Below, in pieces: positions 1-9,976 of a stretch of DNA of 64,000 bases. This stretch comes from Enterobacteriaceae bacterium 4M9 (GTDB taxonomy: Bacteria; Pseudomonadota; Gammaproteobacteria; Enterobacterales; Enterobacteriaceae). The stretch covers positions 4,588,001 to 4,652,000 of the forward strand of contig JAADJJ010000001.1 of the NCBI GenBank assembly GCA_010092695.1. Direction: 5' to 3'. Positions within the stretch are counted from its first letter, which is position 1. Each line of letters opens with the position of its first letter. The notes beneath the pieces are model-generated. The model saw nothing but the letters and a program-made list of their open reading frames with translations. It was not told the origin of the DNA and did not search any database. Made by a program: the position numbers and the translations under genes.

Positions 1-64
1 ATTTAGGATTTACCTCAGGTGTTAATTATTTAACGCAGAAGGTCAGCAACAGGATTGTTCTGAT

Positions 65-92
65 AAAAATATGCCGGCATTGCGCCGGCATA
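65..92 (-). terminator. pgi rho-independent terminator
   Basis: A perfect 9-bp stem (70-78 with 84-92, sequence TATGCCGGC and its complement) is followed on the minus strand by a U-rich run (the A-run at 65-69 on the + strand). It lies 17 bp past the pgi stop codon. Confidence 0.85.
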
Positions 93-108
93 TTCATTCA
101 TTATGACG

Positions 109-1758
<1,650 letters not shown>

Positions 1759-2058
1759 AGCAATACTCTTTTGATTTGAGAATTGTGACTGGGGTCAATT
1801 GTAGCGCCTGTGTCGGTCAATTGTGATGATTTTAATGCCATTACCGTCGGTTTCTGCCCGCGGTATGTTTGCTACGAAGAGAGACCTGATACGCCTGTGC
1901 CAGGTCCTGCCCAGGTGCCGCCACGGCGCGGGTTTTCCCCTCACTAACTGATTTTTGTGAGCCCCCTCGCAAACTCTATAGTGGTGCCGCCTGCCGTTTC
2001 AGGTCGTTTCCCGTGCGTTAACGGATGCAGACAAACAGGGTCACTACGGAGCACTGAC
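1759..2058. other. Divergent intergenic region pgi / hydrolase
   Basis: About 300 bp between two divergent genes; it must hold the pgi promoter and that of the hydrolase. A 10-bp direct repeat GGTCAATTGT occurs at 1793-1802 and 1815-1824, a 22-bp period (about two helical turns) just upstream of pgi, so it could be a regulator site. A TACAAT hexamer on the minus strand lies in the same stretch, but I cannot pair it with a good -35. Reading frames here look non-coding. Confidence 0.5.
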
Positions 2059-3387
2059 ATGAATAAAAACGCTGAATTACCGATGAAACTGACGCTGGCC
2101 GCCGCGGTGCTGGGCGCAATGGCGGCGTGGACAATTCCCGCACTTTCCTGGGCGGCAGAGACTACCGACTGCGGCGGCGTTGCGCTCACCACCTGCCCGA
2201 CGCCATTTGATAAAACGCTGCCAGACACCAAAAACATGCTGACCTGGAGCCAGTCCGAGCGCGTCATTGGGTTTCGTAACGATTACCGCAACTACCGTGG
2301 CGATGTGTTCCAGCACGGCAACGCGCGCCCGCTGGAACGTGCGCAAAAACAACTCGGTGAAGTCAGCTACAGCGTGAACGGCAAAACATGGACGCTGAAG
2401 GACTACCTCAAACGCCAGGACGTTGCCGGTATGCTGGTGCTCAAAGACGGTAAGGTGGCGTATAAATATCTGGGCGACGGTAATACCGACTCCACGCTCT
2501 GGACCTCGCGCTCGGTAGGCAAGGCGGTGGTGTCTACGCTCATTGGCGTGGCGGTAAAAGAGGGCAAAATCCACTCGCTGAATGACGACATCACCCGTTA
2601 TGAGCCAGACCTGAAAGGCACCGCCTGGGAAGGCACCAGTGTGCGCCAGCTTATGCAGCACATTTCAGGCGTGGCCTGGAACGAAAGCTATACCGACCCG
2701 ACTTCTGATTTCTCTGCGTTGACCCAGTGTGAGGCTAACCCTGGCGCGTATGACTGCGTGCGCAAGCTGGTCGCTAACCTCAAACGCATCCACCCAGCCG
2801 GTGAAAGCTGGTCGTACTCTTCCGGCGGCGCGTGGCTTCTGGGCGATGTGCTTGAGCGTGCAACCGGCATGCCGATTGCCGCGTATCTCGAACAATCCAT
2901 CTGGAAACCTTACGGCATGGCCAGCGACGGTGTGTGGCACTCCTACGCGCTCGGCAAACACGACGTGGGCGCGCACGGCTTTAACGCCACGCTGGAAGAC
3001 TGGGGCCGCTTTGGTGAATTTATTCTTAACGAAGGCCGCCTGCCGGATGGCAAACAGGTGCTGCCTGAAGGCTGGGTAAACGATGCCTCGGCCTGGACCC
3101 AGGCGAAAAAATCCGTCAGCGCTGCCCACCCGGATGGCACCTACGGCTACCAGTGGTGGAACAATTCCGTACCGGCCGACGCCACCAACGTGACGCCGTC
3201 GGTTGAACAGTCGCTTAAAGGCTCGCTGTGGGCGCTCGGCATTTACGGCCAGATGATCATGGTGAACCGTGCGGAAAACCTGGTAATTGTGCAGTGGTCC
3301 ACCTGGCCTGTGGCAGAGCCGTCTTTCAACGCCCAGCCGCTGGAAGCCTCGCTGATGTTCAGCGCCATCGCACAAAACCTGCGCTAA
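2059..3387 (+). CDS. Secreted serine hydrolase, class C beta-lactamase family
   Basis: Predicted periplasmic or exported serine hydrolase of the beta-lactamase-related / 6-aminohexanoate-dimer-hydrolase type (COG1680-like); the substrate is unknown. The 442-residue product begins with a Sec signal peptide (hydrophobic residues 11-29, likely cleavage around 32-33). Catalytic motifs are visible: S152-V-G-K155 fits SxxK and Y253-S-S fits YxS/N. The C-terminal KTG-like motif is not clear. The reading frame is open from 1957, but the ATG at 2059 is preferred because it has a CGGAG ribosome-binding site at 2046-2050 and starts directly on the signal peptide. A hairpin terminator follows the stop. 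E. coli K-12 has no such gene between pgi and lysC, so it is accessory here. Real antibiotic hydrolysis cannot be inferred. Confidence 0.85.
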   Translation: MNKNAELPMKLTLAAAVLGAMAAWTIPALSWAAETTDCGGVALTTCPTPFDKTLPDTKNMLTWSQSERVIGFRNDYRNYRGDVFQHGNARPLERAQKQLGEVSYSVNGKTWTLKDYLKRQDVAGMLVLKDGKVAYKYLGDGNTDSTLWTSRSVGKAVVSTLIGVAVKEGKIHSLNDDITRYEPDLKGTAWEGTSVRQLMQHISGVAWNESYTDPTSDFSALTQCEANPGAYDCVRKLVANLKRIHPAGESWSYSSGGAWLLGDVLERATGMPIAAYLEQSIWKPYGMASDGVWHSYALGKHDVGAHGFNATLEDWGRFGEFILNEGRLPDGKQVLPEGWVNDASAWTQAKKSVSAAHPDGTYGYQWWNNSVPADATNVTPSVEQSLKGSLWALGIYGQMIMVNRAENLVIVQWSTWPVAEPSFNAQPLEASLMFSAIAQNLR

Positions 3388-3403
3388 ACGCCGTCTGACC
3401 TGC

Positions 3404-3437
3404 CGCGCCCTCCTCTTCATGAGGCGGGCGTTTTTTT
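3404..3437 (+). terminator. Terminator of the serine hydrolase gene
   Basis: An inverted repeat with one mismatch (CGCCCTCCTC / GAGGCGGGCG) is followed by TTTTTTT at 3431-3437. It separates the hydrolase gene from the lysC leader. Confidence 0.8.
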
Positions 3438-3533
3438 ATGGGTTTTGTGCGAGTCACACCTTCGCAACACCCCATTGACAGCTGCGGCGTAACAGGTTAA
3501 ATCTACAGCACAACTTACGTCGTATGACGTAAG

Positions 3534-3719
3534 CCAGAAGAGGCGCGTCGTCCAGGTAGTGTGTCAGAGGAGCCAGTCCGAAGAAGACACAGGAGGGGGA
3601 GCGACGCCGAGGGGGAACACGTGCGGCAGCGTGGGCCACCGACTACAGGGGCTGAATCCCCTGGGTTGTCACCCGGAGCGACCATGGGAAGGTCGTTTCG
3701 CAAGGTGGAGGGCTTCTGG
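3534..3719 (+). promoter_or_regulatory. Lysine riboswitch (L box) of lysC
   Basis: The ~300-nt lysC leader holds a lysine aptamer. P1 is formed by CCAGAAG (3534-3540) and CTTCTGG (3713-3719). Conserved blocks AGAGGCGCG, GGAGCCAGTCC, CGCCGAGGGGG and GGGGCTGAATCCCCTGGGTTGTCACC follow in the order known from the E. coli lysC leader. Lysine binding is expected to lower lysC expression; in E. coli the same element sequesters the start region. The stretch 3720-3833 would be the expression platform. Confidence 0.93.
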
Positions 3720-3833
3720 GTAAACCGTAGTTCTGGCACGCTCCGTCTCTACGTCTGCCCCGTTTACCGCTCTTCCCTTGTACCAGGGTTCATTTTATTG
3801 CCATCCCGATGGCCCCCTGACACGAGGTTTTTC

Positions 3834-5195
3834 ATGACACAAGCCGTACCTTCCATTGTCGTTGCCAAATTTGGCGGCACCAGTGTTGCCGATTTCGATG
3901 CGATGAACCGTAGTGCCGATGTGGTACTGAACGAAAGCCAGGCGCGCCTGGTGGTGCTCTCGGCCTCTGCTGGCATTACCAATCTGCTGGTCGCCCTCGC
4001 TGAAGGGCTGGAAGCCAGCGAGCGCTTCGTTAAGCTCGACGCCATCCGTAAAATTCAATACGACATTCTTGAGCGACTGCGGCAACCGGACGTTATCCGC
4101 GATGAAATTGACCGTCTGCTGGAAAACATCACTACGCTTGCTGAAGCCGCCTCACTTGCCACCTCTGCGGCCCTGACTGATGAACTGGTCAGCCACGGCG
4201 AACTGATGTCCACATTGCTGTTTGTTGAAGTGCTGCGCGAGCGCGCGGTAGAAGTACAGTGGTTTGACGTTCGCAAAGTCATGCGCACCAACGACCGTTT
4301 TGGCAAAGCCGAGCCGGACGTGAGCGCGCTGGCCGACCAGGTTGTGCAGCAGTTGCGCCCGCGCCTGGCAGAATCGCTGGTCATTACCCAGGGCTTTATC
4401 GGCAGCGAAGCCAAAGGCCGCACCACCACGCTTGGCCGCGGCGGCAGCGACTACACGGCGGCTCTGTTGGGCGAAGCGCTGAGCGCTGAACGTGTCGATA
4501 TCTGGACCGATGTGCCCGGCATTTACACCACTGACCCACGCATTGTGCCCGCCGCACGCCGCATTGATAAAATCGCCTTTGAAGAAGCGGCCGAAATGGC
4601 GACCTTTGGTGCCAAAGTGCTGCACCCGGCCACGCTGCTGCCCGCCGTGCGCAGCGATATTCCGGTGTTTGTCGGCTCCAGCAAAGAGCCTAAAGCGGGC
4701 GGCACGCTGGTGTGCAATCGCACCGAGGATCCACCGCTGTTCCGCGCGCTGGCTCTGCGCCGTCGCCAGACGCTGCTGACGCTGCACAGCCTGAACATGC
4801 TGCATTCGCGCGGCTTCCTGGCAGAAGTGTTCAGCATCCTGGCGCGCCACAATATCTCCGTGGACCTGATTACCACCTCAGAGGTGAGTGTGGCACTGAC
4901 GCTGGATACCACCGGCTCGACATCAACAGGCGACACGCTGCTGACCACGGCGCTGCTCACCGAGCTTTCTTCTCTGTGCCGCGTGGAAGTGGAAGAAGAT
5001 CTGGCGCTGGTCGCGCTCATTGGTAACGCCTTAAGCCGCGCCTGCGGCGTGGGCAAAGAGGTGTTTGGCGTGCTGGAATCCTTCAATATCCGCATGATTT
5101 GTTACGGCGCCTCCAGCCACAACCTGTGTTTCCTGGTACCAGGCAGTGAAGCAGAGCAGGTGGTGAGCAAGCTGCACAGCAATCTGTTCGAATAA
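3834..5195 (+). CDS. lysC: Lysine-sensitive aspartokinase III
   Basis: Phosphorylates L-aspartate, the first step of the lysine/threonine/methionine/diaminopimelate pathway. The 453-residue product (E. coli LysC: 449) has an N-terminal amino-acid-kinase domain with VVAKFGGTS near residue 10 and a C-terminal pair of ACT domains expected to bind lysine for feedback inhibition. The frame is open upstream through the riboswitch; the ATG at 3834 is chosen because it follows an ACGAGG ribosome-binding site and matches the family N-terminus. It is controlled by the lysine riboswitch immediately upstream and ends before a strong hairpin terminator. Confidence 0.97.
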   Translation: MTQAVPSIVVAKFGGTSVADFDAMNRSADVVLNESQARLVVLSASAGITNLLVALAEGLEASERFVKLDAIRKIQYDILERLRQPDVIRDEIDRLLENITTLAEAASLATSAALTDELVSHGELMSTLLFVEVLRERAVEVQWFDVRKVMRTNDRFGKAEPDVSALADQVVQQLRPRLAESLVITQGFIGSEAKGRTTTLGRGGSDYTAALLGEALSAERVDIWTDVPGIYTTDPRIVPAARRIDKIAFEEAAEMATFGAKVLHPATLLPAVRSDIPVFVGSSKEPKAGGTLVCNRTEDPPLFRALALRRRQTLLTLHSLNMLHSRGFLAEVFSILARHNISVDLITTSEVSVALTLDTTGSTSTGDTLLTTALLTELSSLCRVEVEEDLALVALIGNALSRACGVGKEVFGVLESFNIRMICYGASSHNLCFLVPGSEAEQVVSKLHSNLFE

Positions 5196-5203
5196 CCCCT
5201 GCC

Positions 5204-5230
5204 GCCGGGCCTCGCGCCCGGCTTTTCTCT
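5204..5230 (+). terminator. lysC terminator
   Basis: Stem GCCGGGC (5204-5210) with GCCCGGC (5216-5222) is followed by TTTTCTCTT. Confidence 0.85.
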
Positions 5231-5231
5231 T

Positions 5232-5248
5232 CTTAAGCCTGCGTTAAG
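5232..5248 (+). promoter_or_regulatory. Possible OmpR-family response-regulator site (11-bp direct repeat)
   Basis: CTTAAG (5232-5237) and GTTAAG (5243-5248) are tandem half-sites at an 11-bp period, resembling the direct-repeat boxes of PmrA/QseB-type regulators. They lie about 245 bp upstream of the qseB-like gene and just past the lysC terminator. The rest of 5249-5493 has no gene that I can see. Assignment is inference from spacing and motif only. Confidence 0.35.
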
Positions 5249-5493
5249 CCAACGGAGGTTTAATAAGCCATCCTTCCTCTCTTTATGCCGTATCAACGAC
5301 ACGTTCGTGACAAAAAACCACATGCATAGAGAAACGAGGATTGAATACCGGGGCGATGAGAGGTTAGGTTATTCTCAGGGATGCTGTTCATGTCACATGT
5401 CGCGTTACCGGCGACTGGCCTTTTACCAGGCTGCATGAGCGAATCGCTGTTTGAAACAGGGTACGGAGCACCCCCAGAATACGGGCTTATGGA

Positions 5494-6159
5494 ATGAGAA
5501 TACTGTTACTGGAAGACGATCGTCTGATTGGCGATGGTATCAAAAATGGTCTGGAGCAGTGCGGCTTCTGCGTCGACTGGTTCACTGACGGTGAACAGGG
5601 TAAACAGGCACTCCTCAGAGCGCCGTTTGACGCGGTGGTGCTCGACCTTGGGCTGCCCGGTCTTGACGGCATGGATATTCTCTCCTGGTGGCGACGCCAG
5701 CAGTTGAGTGTCCCGGTGCTGATACTCACCGCGCGCGATGCCCTGCATCAACGCCTCGACGGGCTTAACGCCGGTGCCGATGATTACATGGGCAAGCCGT
5801 TTGCGCTCTCGGAACTGGTTGCGCGCCTTAACGCCCTGATTCGTCGCAGCCATGCCCACAGTTCACCGCAGCTTACTCACCGCCACGTCACTTTCGACCC
5901 CCACACCCGCATCGCCACCTGCAACGGCGAAGCCATTGTTCTGACCGTGCGTGAGCAGGCGCTGCTGGAGCTGTTTTTAATGAACAAGAACCGGGTGATG
6001 TCGCGCCAGATGCTTGAGGACAAGCTGTACAGCTGGGAGCACGACGTCGGCAGCAACGCCGTAGAGGTGCATATTCACCACCTGCGCCGCAAGCTCGGCA
6101 GCGACTTTATCCGCACTGAACGCGGTCTTGGCTATTACCTGGGAACCACGGATGAATAA
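5494..6159 (+). CDS. QseB-like response regulator (OmpR/PhoB family)
   Basis: DNA-binding response regulator partnered with the histidine kinase that overlaps its 3' end. The 221 residues comprise a receiver domain (1-115) with acidic residues E7-D8-D9, phospho-acceptor D51, T80 and K102, and a C-terminal winged helix (about 125-218) ending in the VEVHIHHLRRKLG recognition-helix region. By eye it is closest to QseB/PmrA-type regulators (compare MRILLLEDDRLIGDGIKNGL with the QseB N-terminus). It sits between lysC and yjbD, where E. coli K-12 has no regulator, so it is either a second QseB paralogue or a relocated one. The ribosome-binding site before the ATG is weak. The signal and regulon are unknown. 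Confidence 0.88.
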   Translation: MRILLLEDDRLIGDGIKNGLEQCGFCVDWFTDGEQGKQALLRAPFDAVVLDLGLPGLDGMDILSWWRRQQLSVPVLILTARDALHQRLDGLNAGADDYMGKPFALSELVARLNALIRRSHAHSSPQLTHRHVTFDPHTRIATCNGEAIVLTVREQALLELFLMNKNRVMSRQMLEDKLYSWEHDVGSNAVEVHIHHLRRKLGSDFIRTERGLGYYLGTTDE

Positions 6160-7525
6160 TTTAAGCCTCAGCAGTCGGTTACTGATTTATATTCTGCTGA
6201 TTGCCACGCTTATCTGGGGCGCGGCCAGCGGGATCGGCTGGCTACAGACCCGCGAAGCGATTGATGAAGTGTTTGACACCCAACAACTGCTGTTTGCTAA
6301 ACGTCTCGCCTCCGCCAACCTGAGCGAACTGACCGTTGACGATGCCCCTGCCCGCAGACTGCCTAAAACCCGCAACCTGATTAAAAATGGCGACAAAGGC
6401 AGCCTGGACGATGACGCGCTGGGTTTTGCCATTTTTAACGAGCGCGGTGAACTGTTGCTCAGTGATAACGACCACGGCAATGAGTTCGGCCACAGCATGT
6501 ACAGCGGCTTTATCAATAAAAGACTGGAAGGCGATGATGATGAAGAGTGGCGCATTCTCTACATCACCACGCCAGACCGGCGCTATACCATTGCCGTCGG
6601 CCAGGAGCGCGAATACCGCGACGATGTGGTTAACGATATTGTTCTGGGCCAACTCTGGCCGTGGTTCATTGGCCTTCCGCTGATGATGGCGCTTACGGTG
6701 TGGATTATTCGCCGCGAACTGATGTCCCTGCGCCGCACGGCGGCCACACTGACAACGCGCAGCCCGGAAGATGCCACACCGCTGGAAGAAACCAGTGTCC
6801 CTAAAGAAGCCCGCCCGCTGGTCACCGCGCTTAACGCGCTGTTTGTGCGCATCAGCGGCACGCTGGAACGTGAGCGCCAGTTCACCGCCGATGCCGCCCA
6901 CGAACTGCGCAGCCCGCTGACGGCGCTGCGCATTCAAAGCGAGGTGGCGCTGCTGGCAGAAGAAGATAAAACCTCACGCAACCGGGCGCTCAACAACCTG
7001 ATTATCGGCATTGACCGCACCTCTCGACTGGTCGATCAGCTGCTGGCGCTGTCGCGCCTTGACGGGACCTCATCGCTGATGAGCGACGTTGAGCATATCG
7101 ACTGGCGCCTGCTCACTGCCGAGGTGACGGAAGAGGCGCTGCCGGTGGCGCAGCATAAAAATATTGCCCTGGAAACGATTGTTGAGTCTCCACCGCAGAT
7201 AGTGCAGGGCAACCGGCTACTGCTGAAAATGCTGCTGAGCAACCTGGTCAATAACGCGCTGCGTTATACCCAGGAAGGCGGCGCGGTACAGGTTACGCTG
7301 CGCCACAACGGCCTGAGCGTGACGGACAACGGACCCGGCGTGATGCCAGGCCACCTGGCGCGCCTGGGTGAGCGCTTTTTCCGCCCGCCGGGTGCGGTGG
7401 AAAACGGCAGCGGCCTTGGGCTGTCGATTGTGAAACGTATTGCGCGCCTGCATGAATTTACTATCGACTGGCGTAACCGCCCGGAAGGGGGATTTCAGGT
7501 CACGCTCAGGCAGTCTGGCACATAA
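6152..7525 (+). CDS. QseC-like sensor histidine kinase
   Basis: Inner-membrane sensor kinase predicted to phosphorylate the preceding response regulator. The 457-residue product has TM1 at about 10-29, a periplasmic domain of roughly 135 residues, TM2 at about 168-187, a HAMP-like linker, an H-box with H250 in DAAHELRSPLTAL, an N-box (NLVNNALRYT) and a G-box (NGSGLGLSIVKRI). It resembles QseC over its whole length, including the acidic DDDALGFAIF periplasmic segment. The ATG at 6152 overlaps the regulator's stop by 8 bp, implying translational coupling; upstream in-frame starts lie deeper in the regulator gene. A terminator follows. Confidence 0.88.
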   Translation: MNNLSLSSRLLIYILLIATLIWGAASGIGWLQTREAIDEVFDTQQLLFAKRLASANLSELTVDDAPARRLPKTRNLIKNGDKGSLDDDALGFAIFNERGELLLSDNDHGNEFGHSMYSGFINKRLEGDDDEEWRILYITTPDRRYTIAVGQEREYRDDVVNDIVLGQLWPWFIGLPLMMALTVWIIRRELMSLRRTAATLTTRSPEDATPLEETSVPKEARPLVTALNALFVRISGTLERERQFTADAAHELRSPLTALRIQSEVALLAEEDKTSRNRALNNLIIGIDRTSRLVDQLLALSRLDGTSSLMSDVEHIDWRLLTAEVTEEALPVAQHKNIALETIVESPPQIVQGNRLLLKMLLSNLVNNALRYTQEGGAVQVTLRHNGLSVTDNGPGVMPGHLARLGERFFRPPGAVENGSGLGLSIVKRIARLHEFTIDWRNRPEGGFQVTLRQSGT

Positions 7526-7568
7526 TTACGCGTTTTCTGGCTGGATAAAAACCTGTAGTGTTAATACC

Positions 7569-7595
7569 AAAGCCGGACTGAGTCCGGCTTTTTAA
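7569..7595 (+). terminator. Terminator of the two-component operon
   Basis: Perfect 10-bp stem AAAGCCGGAC (7569-7578) with GTCCGGCTTT (7582-7591), then TTTAA. It separates the kinase gene from the transporter gene. Confidence 0.88.
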
Positions 7596-7635
7596 TAACC
7601 ACAACAACACAACCGTTTTTTTGCAAGGACACTTT

Positions 7636-8577
7636 ATGCTCGCAGTTATTACGCGGCTGTTCCCACTCTGGGCACTGCTGCTCTCCTGGCTTGCGTGGTA
7701 CACACCAGCCCACTTCACCCCCGTTGCGCCGCACGTCAGTACGCTGCTGATGCTGGTCATGTTCGGCATGGGCGTGCATCTGAAAATCGACGATTTCAAA
7801 CGCGTGCTGTCGCGCCCGGCTCCGGTGGCCGCCTGTACCTTCCTGCACTATCTGATTATGCCGCTGGCGGCCTGGCTGCTGGCACATGCGTTTAATATGC
7901 CGCCGGATCTCTCCGCTGGCATGGTGCTGGTGGGCAGTGTCGCCAGCGGTACGGCGTCCAACGTCATGATTTACCTGGCGAAAGGGGATGTGGCGCTCTC
8001 GGTGACGATTTCTGCGGTTTCCACGCTGGTTGGTGTGTTTGCCACGCCGCTGCTGACGCGCCTGTACGTTGACGCCCACATTCAGGTGGATGTGATGGGC
8101 ATGCTGTTGAGCATTCTGAAGATTGTAGTGATCCCTATCGGCCTGGGTTTGATTGTGCACCACCTGTTCCCACGCGTGGTGAAAGCCGTGGAGCCTTATT
8201 TACCCGCGTTTTCGATGGCATGCATTCTGGCGATTATCAGCGCAGTGGTTGCCGCCAGCGCTGACCACATCGCGTCTGTGGGTGCCGTGGTGATTGTAGC
8301 CGTCATTCTGCACAACACCATTGGCCTGCTTAGCGGCTACTGGGGCGGGCGCCTGTTTGGCTTTGACGAGTCCACCTGCCGCACGCTGGCAATCGAAGTC
8401 GGAATGCAGAACTCCGGGCTTGCCGCCGCACTCGGCAAGATGTATTTCTCACCGCTCGCCGCCCTGCCCGGCGCGCTGTTCTCGGTCTGGCACAATCTTT
8501 CTGGCTCGCTGCTGGCGGGTTACTGGTCCGGTAAGCCGGTTAAAAAAGAGAAGGCTGCTGTGGCGAAAGAGAGTTAA
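7636..8577 (+). CDS. panS: PanS-like BASS-family transporter
   Basis: Integral inner-membrane protein of the bile acid:sodium symporter (BASS) superfamily. The 313 residues form about nine to ten hydrophobic helices with the family hallmark GTASNVMIYLAKGDVALS near 120 and EVGMQNSGLAAALG near 255. Overall it resembles PanS, the ketopantoate/pantoate carrier described in Salmonella; that substrate is inferred from family, not shown here. The ATG at 7636 has an AAGGA ribosome-binding site at 7625-7629. A stem ATGGCTCCG/CGGAGCCAT (8588-8609) lies just past the stop, without a U-run. It could also be another BASS carrier. Confidence 0.75.
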   Translation: MLAVITRLFPLWALLLSWLAWYTPAHFTPVAPHVSTLLMLVMFGMGVHLKIDDFKRVLSRPAPVAACTFLHYLIMPLAAWLLAHAFNMPPDLSAGMVLVGSVASGTASNVMIYLAKGDVALSVTISAVSTLVGVFATPLLTRLYVDAHIQVDVMGMLLSILKIVVIPIGLGLIVHHLFPRVVKAVEPYLPAFSMACILAIISAVVAASADHIASVGAVVIVAVILHNTIGLLSGYWGGRLFGFDESTCRTLAIEVGMQNSGLAAALGKMYFSPLAALPGALFSVWHNLSGSLLAGYWSGKPVKKEKAAVAKES

Positions 8578-9127
8578 GTCCTGCGATATGGCTCCGGTTA
8601 CGGAGCCATGTCTCGGCCCCGGACCGTTGGTTCTGGACGCAACAGACAATCACATTGCATGATGTTGCGTACCGCGTTCAGGCGTAACAAGGTAAAGCCC
8701 TGCATCGCTTCTTTTCACTTCCTGCTGGTCTTTTTCTTTGCACTCCCCGGCCCCGTTTATGAAATAGTAAAATCGCCAACACCGCGCTATCCTCTGTGAA
8801 AATCACCTCGGTAAGAAATATAAAAAGCGGCCCATCACGTTGAAAAAAGGTTATTTATTACCAGAGCGCGGCGCTGGGAAATGGGGCGTGCAGGGTGATT
8901 GTCATAAGTGATATCCCGTAGACAAGCTATGCCGTTTTCCTGGCGCGCTCTTCAGAGCGAATGACAGTAACACCATTGCCACAAAGACCAGGCGCTCGTG
9001 CGAACGGCGTCACCACGATAAAGACATTCCAACCCTCAAAACAACGCTGATGGTGATGAAAGCGCTGGGCTTTGCGCTGACAATCAAGAATACTTAACGA
9101 TGTCACTCTTTATTCGAGGTAAACAGC
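8578..9127. other. Intergenic region panS-like / yjbD
   Basis: About 550 bp without a convincing gene. It contains the short stem at 8588-8609 and the yjbD promoter/RBS region. A 63-codon frame at 8608-8799 lacks a ribosome-binding site and any recognisable similarity. I see no repeats or tRNA here. Confidence 0.5.
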
Positions 9128-9400
9128 ATGGCAATCGCCCGTCTGACCCAGCAGGACATGACTGAGAAAGAACAACGCGAACTTAAAACTCTCCTCGACC
9201 GCGCCCGTATTGCCCATGGACGCCCGCTGACCAATGCGGAAAACAATCGCCTTAAAAAAGAGTATATCGACAAGCTGATGGCCGAACGGGAAGCCGAAGC
9301 GAAGAAAGCGCGTCAGATTAAGAAAAAACAGGCTTATAAAACCGATAAGGAAGCGACGTTTTCATGGTCGGCCAGTACGCACGTGCGTGGGAGAAGATGA
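9128..9400 (+). CDS. yjbD: YjbD, DUF3811 family protein
   Basis: Small, highly charged cytosolic protein of unknown function. The 90 residues match E. coli YjbD (also 90 aa) along the whole length, including TLLDRARIAHGRPLTN and the C-terminal tail ending RGRR. It is rich in Lys, Arg and Glu (a long basic/acidic helix at about 45-75), so it may bind nucleic acid, but nothing shows this. The ATG has GAGG about 8 nt upstream. In E. coli it lies between rluF and lysC, as here. Confidence 0.92.
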   Translation: MAIARLTQQDMTEKEQRELKTLLDRARIAHGRPLTNAENNRLKKEYIDKLMAEREAEAKKARQIKKKQAYKTDKEATFSWSASTHVRGRR

Positions 9401-9467
9401 TTACGCGGATTCGCCGTAACAGGTGTTACCACCAGGCTGGCTGATACTTAGGCTGAGAAACTAAAAA

Positions 9468-9487
9468 ATGCCGGGAAACCCCGGCAT
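9468..9487 (+). terminator. Hairpin after yjbD
   Basis: Perfect 8-bp stem ATGCCGGG (9468-9475) with CCCGGCAT (9480-9487). The U-run is weak on the + strand (GTTTA) but an A-run precedes it (9463-9468), so it could also stop minus-strand transcription. Confidence 0.55.
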
Positions 9488-9583
9488 GTTTACGCGATAA
9501 AAAGCGACGGGTTAGCGTAATGCTGGTTGCTCAGGCCTGTTTTGAATAGTGATTCATATGCATGCTGAGAAACACATCCTTTT

Positions 9584-9614
9584 GAGGTCCGAATATCGGA
9601 CCTCTTTTCTTTTT
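9584..9614 (+). terminator. Strong terminator without an adjacent gene
   Basis: Perfect 9-bp stem GAGGTCCGA (9584-9592) with TCGGACCTC (9596-9604), then TTTTCTTTTT. It lies ~180 nt past the yjbD stop and ~100 nt past the previous hairpin, with no ORF between, so it may end a small non-coding transcript or be a back-up terminator for yjbD. Confidence 0.8.
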
Positions 9615-9659
9615 ACGCACTAACAGCGCACGAATACGTTTTTAACGCGCACAGGCATA

Positions 9660-9880
9660 CAGTGTGGGGTTGCTGACCCCCGCTGAAATCGGCGAAGCAT
9701 TCACGGCTGGCCGGGGCGGGCCGCAGGGATGCGGCCCGAGGCGCGATTTACAGGGACGTTGCCTCGCGCCGCCCCCGATAAGCCAGACGGGATAAGCTGC
9801 GCGTACCGCCCAACGGGCGGCGATTTCTTTGCGGGGTCGCGGGGATTGTTAAGGGGGATGCGAAAATCCCCCTTAACCCG
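9660..9880. repeat. GC-rich intergenic stretch with four hairpins
   Basis: About 220 bp of GC-rich, non-coding-looking DNA between yjbD and rluF. It contains perfect inverted repeats CGGGCCGCA/TGCGGCCCG (9717-9725, 9730-9738), CCGCCC/GGGCGG (9806-9811, 9815-9820) and TTAAGGGGGAT/ATCCCCCTTAA (9849-9859, 9866-9876), plus an imperfect GAGGCGC/GCCTCGC pair. No U-runs follow, so these are not ordinary terminators. The composition differs from the flanks. It may be a dispersed enterobacterial repeat or a remnant of a mobile element; I do not recognise it. Confidence 0.45.
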
Positions 9881-9976
9881 TTCACCGCGCATGAAACGTC
9901 ATTAGTTGCCGGACGTAACGTGAACGGAAAATTCCACTGCACGAAAAATTCCACTGAACGGAACGCCCACTAAACG

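Noticed and set aside
3561..3833. N-terminal extension of lysC through the lysine riboswitch
   Set aside because: The region is a structured leader; the ATG at 3834 has the ribosome-binding site and family N-terminus.
8608..8799. 63-codon frame downstream of the PanS-like gene
   Set aside because: No ribosome-binding site, no recognisable similarity, and atypical composition.
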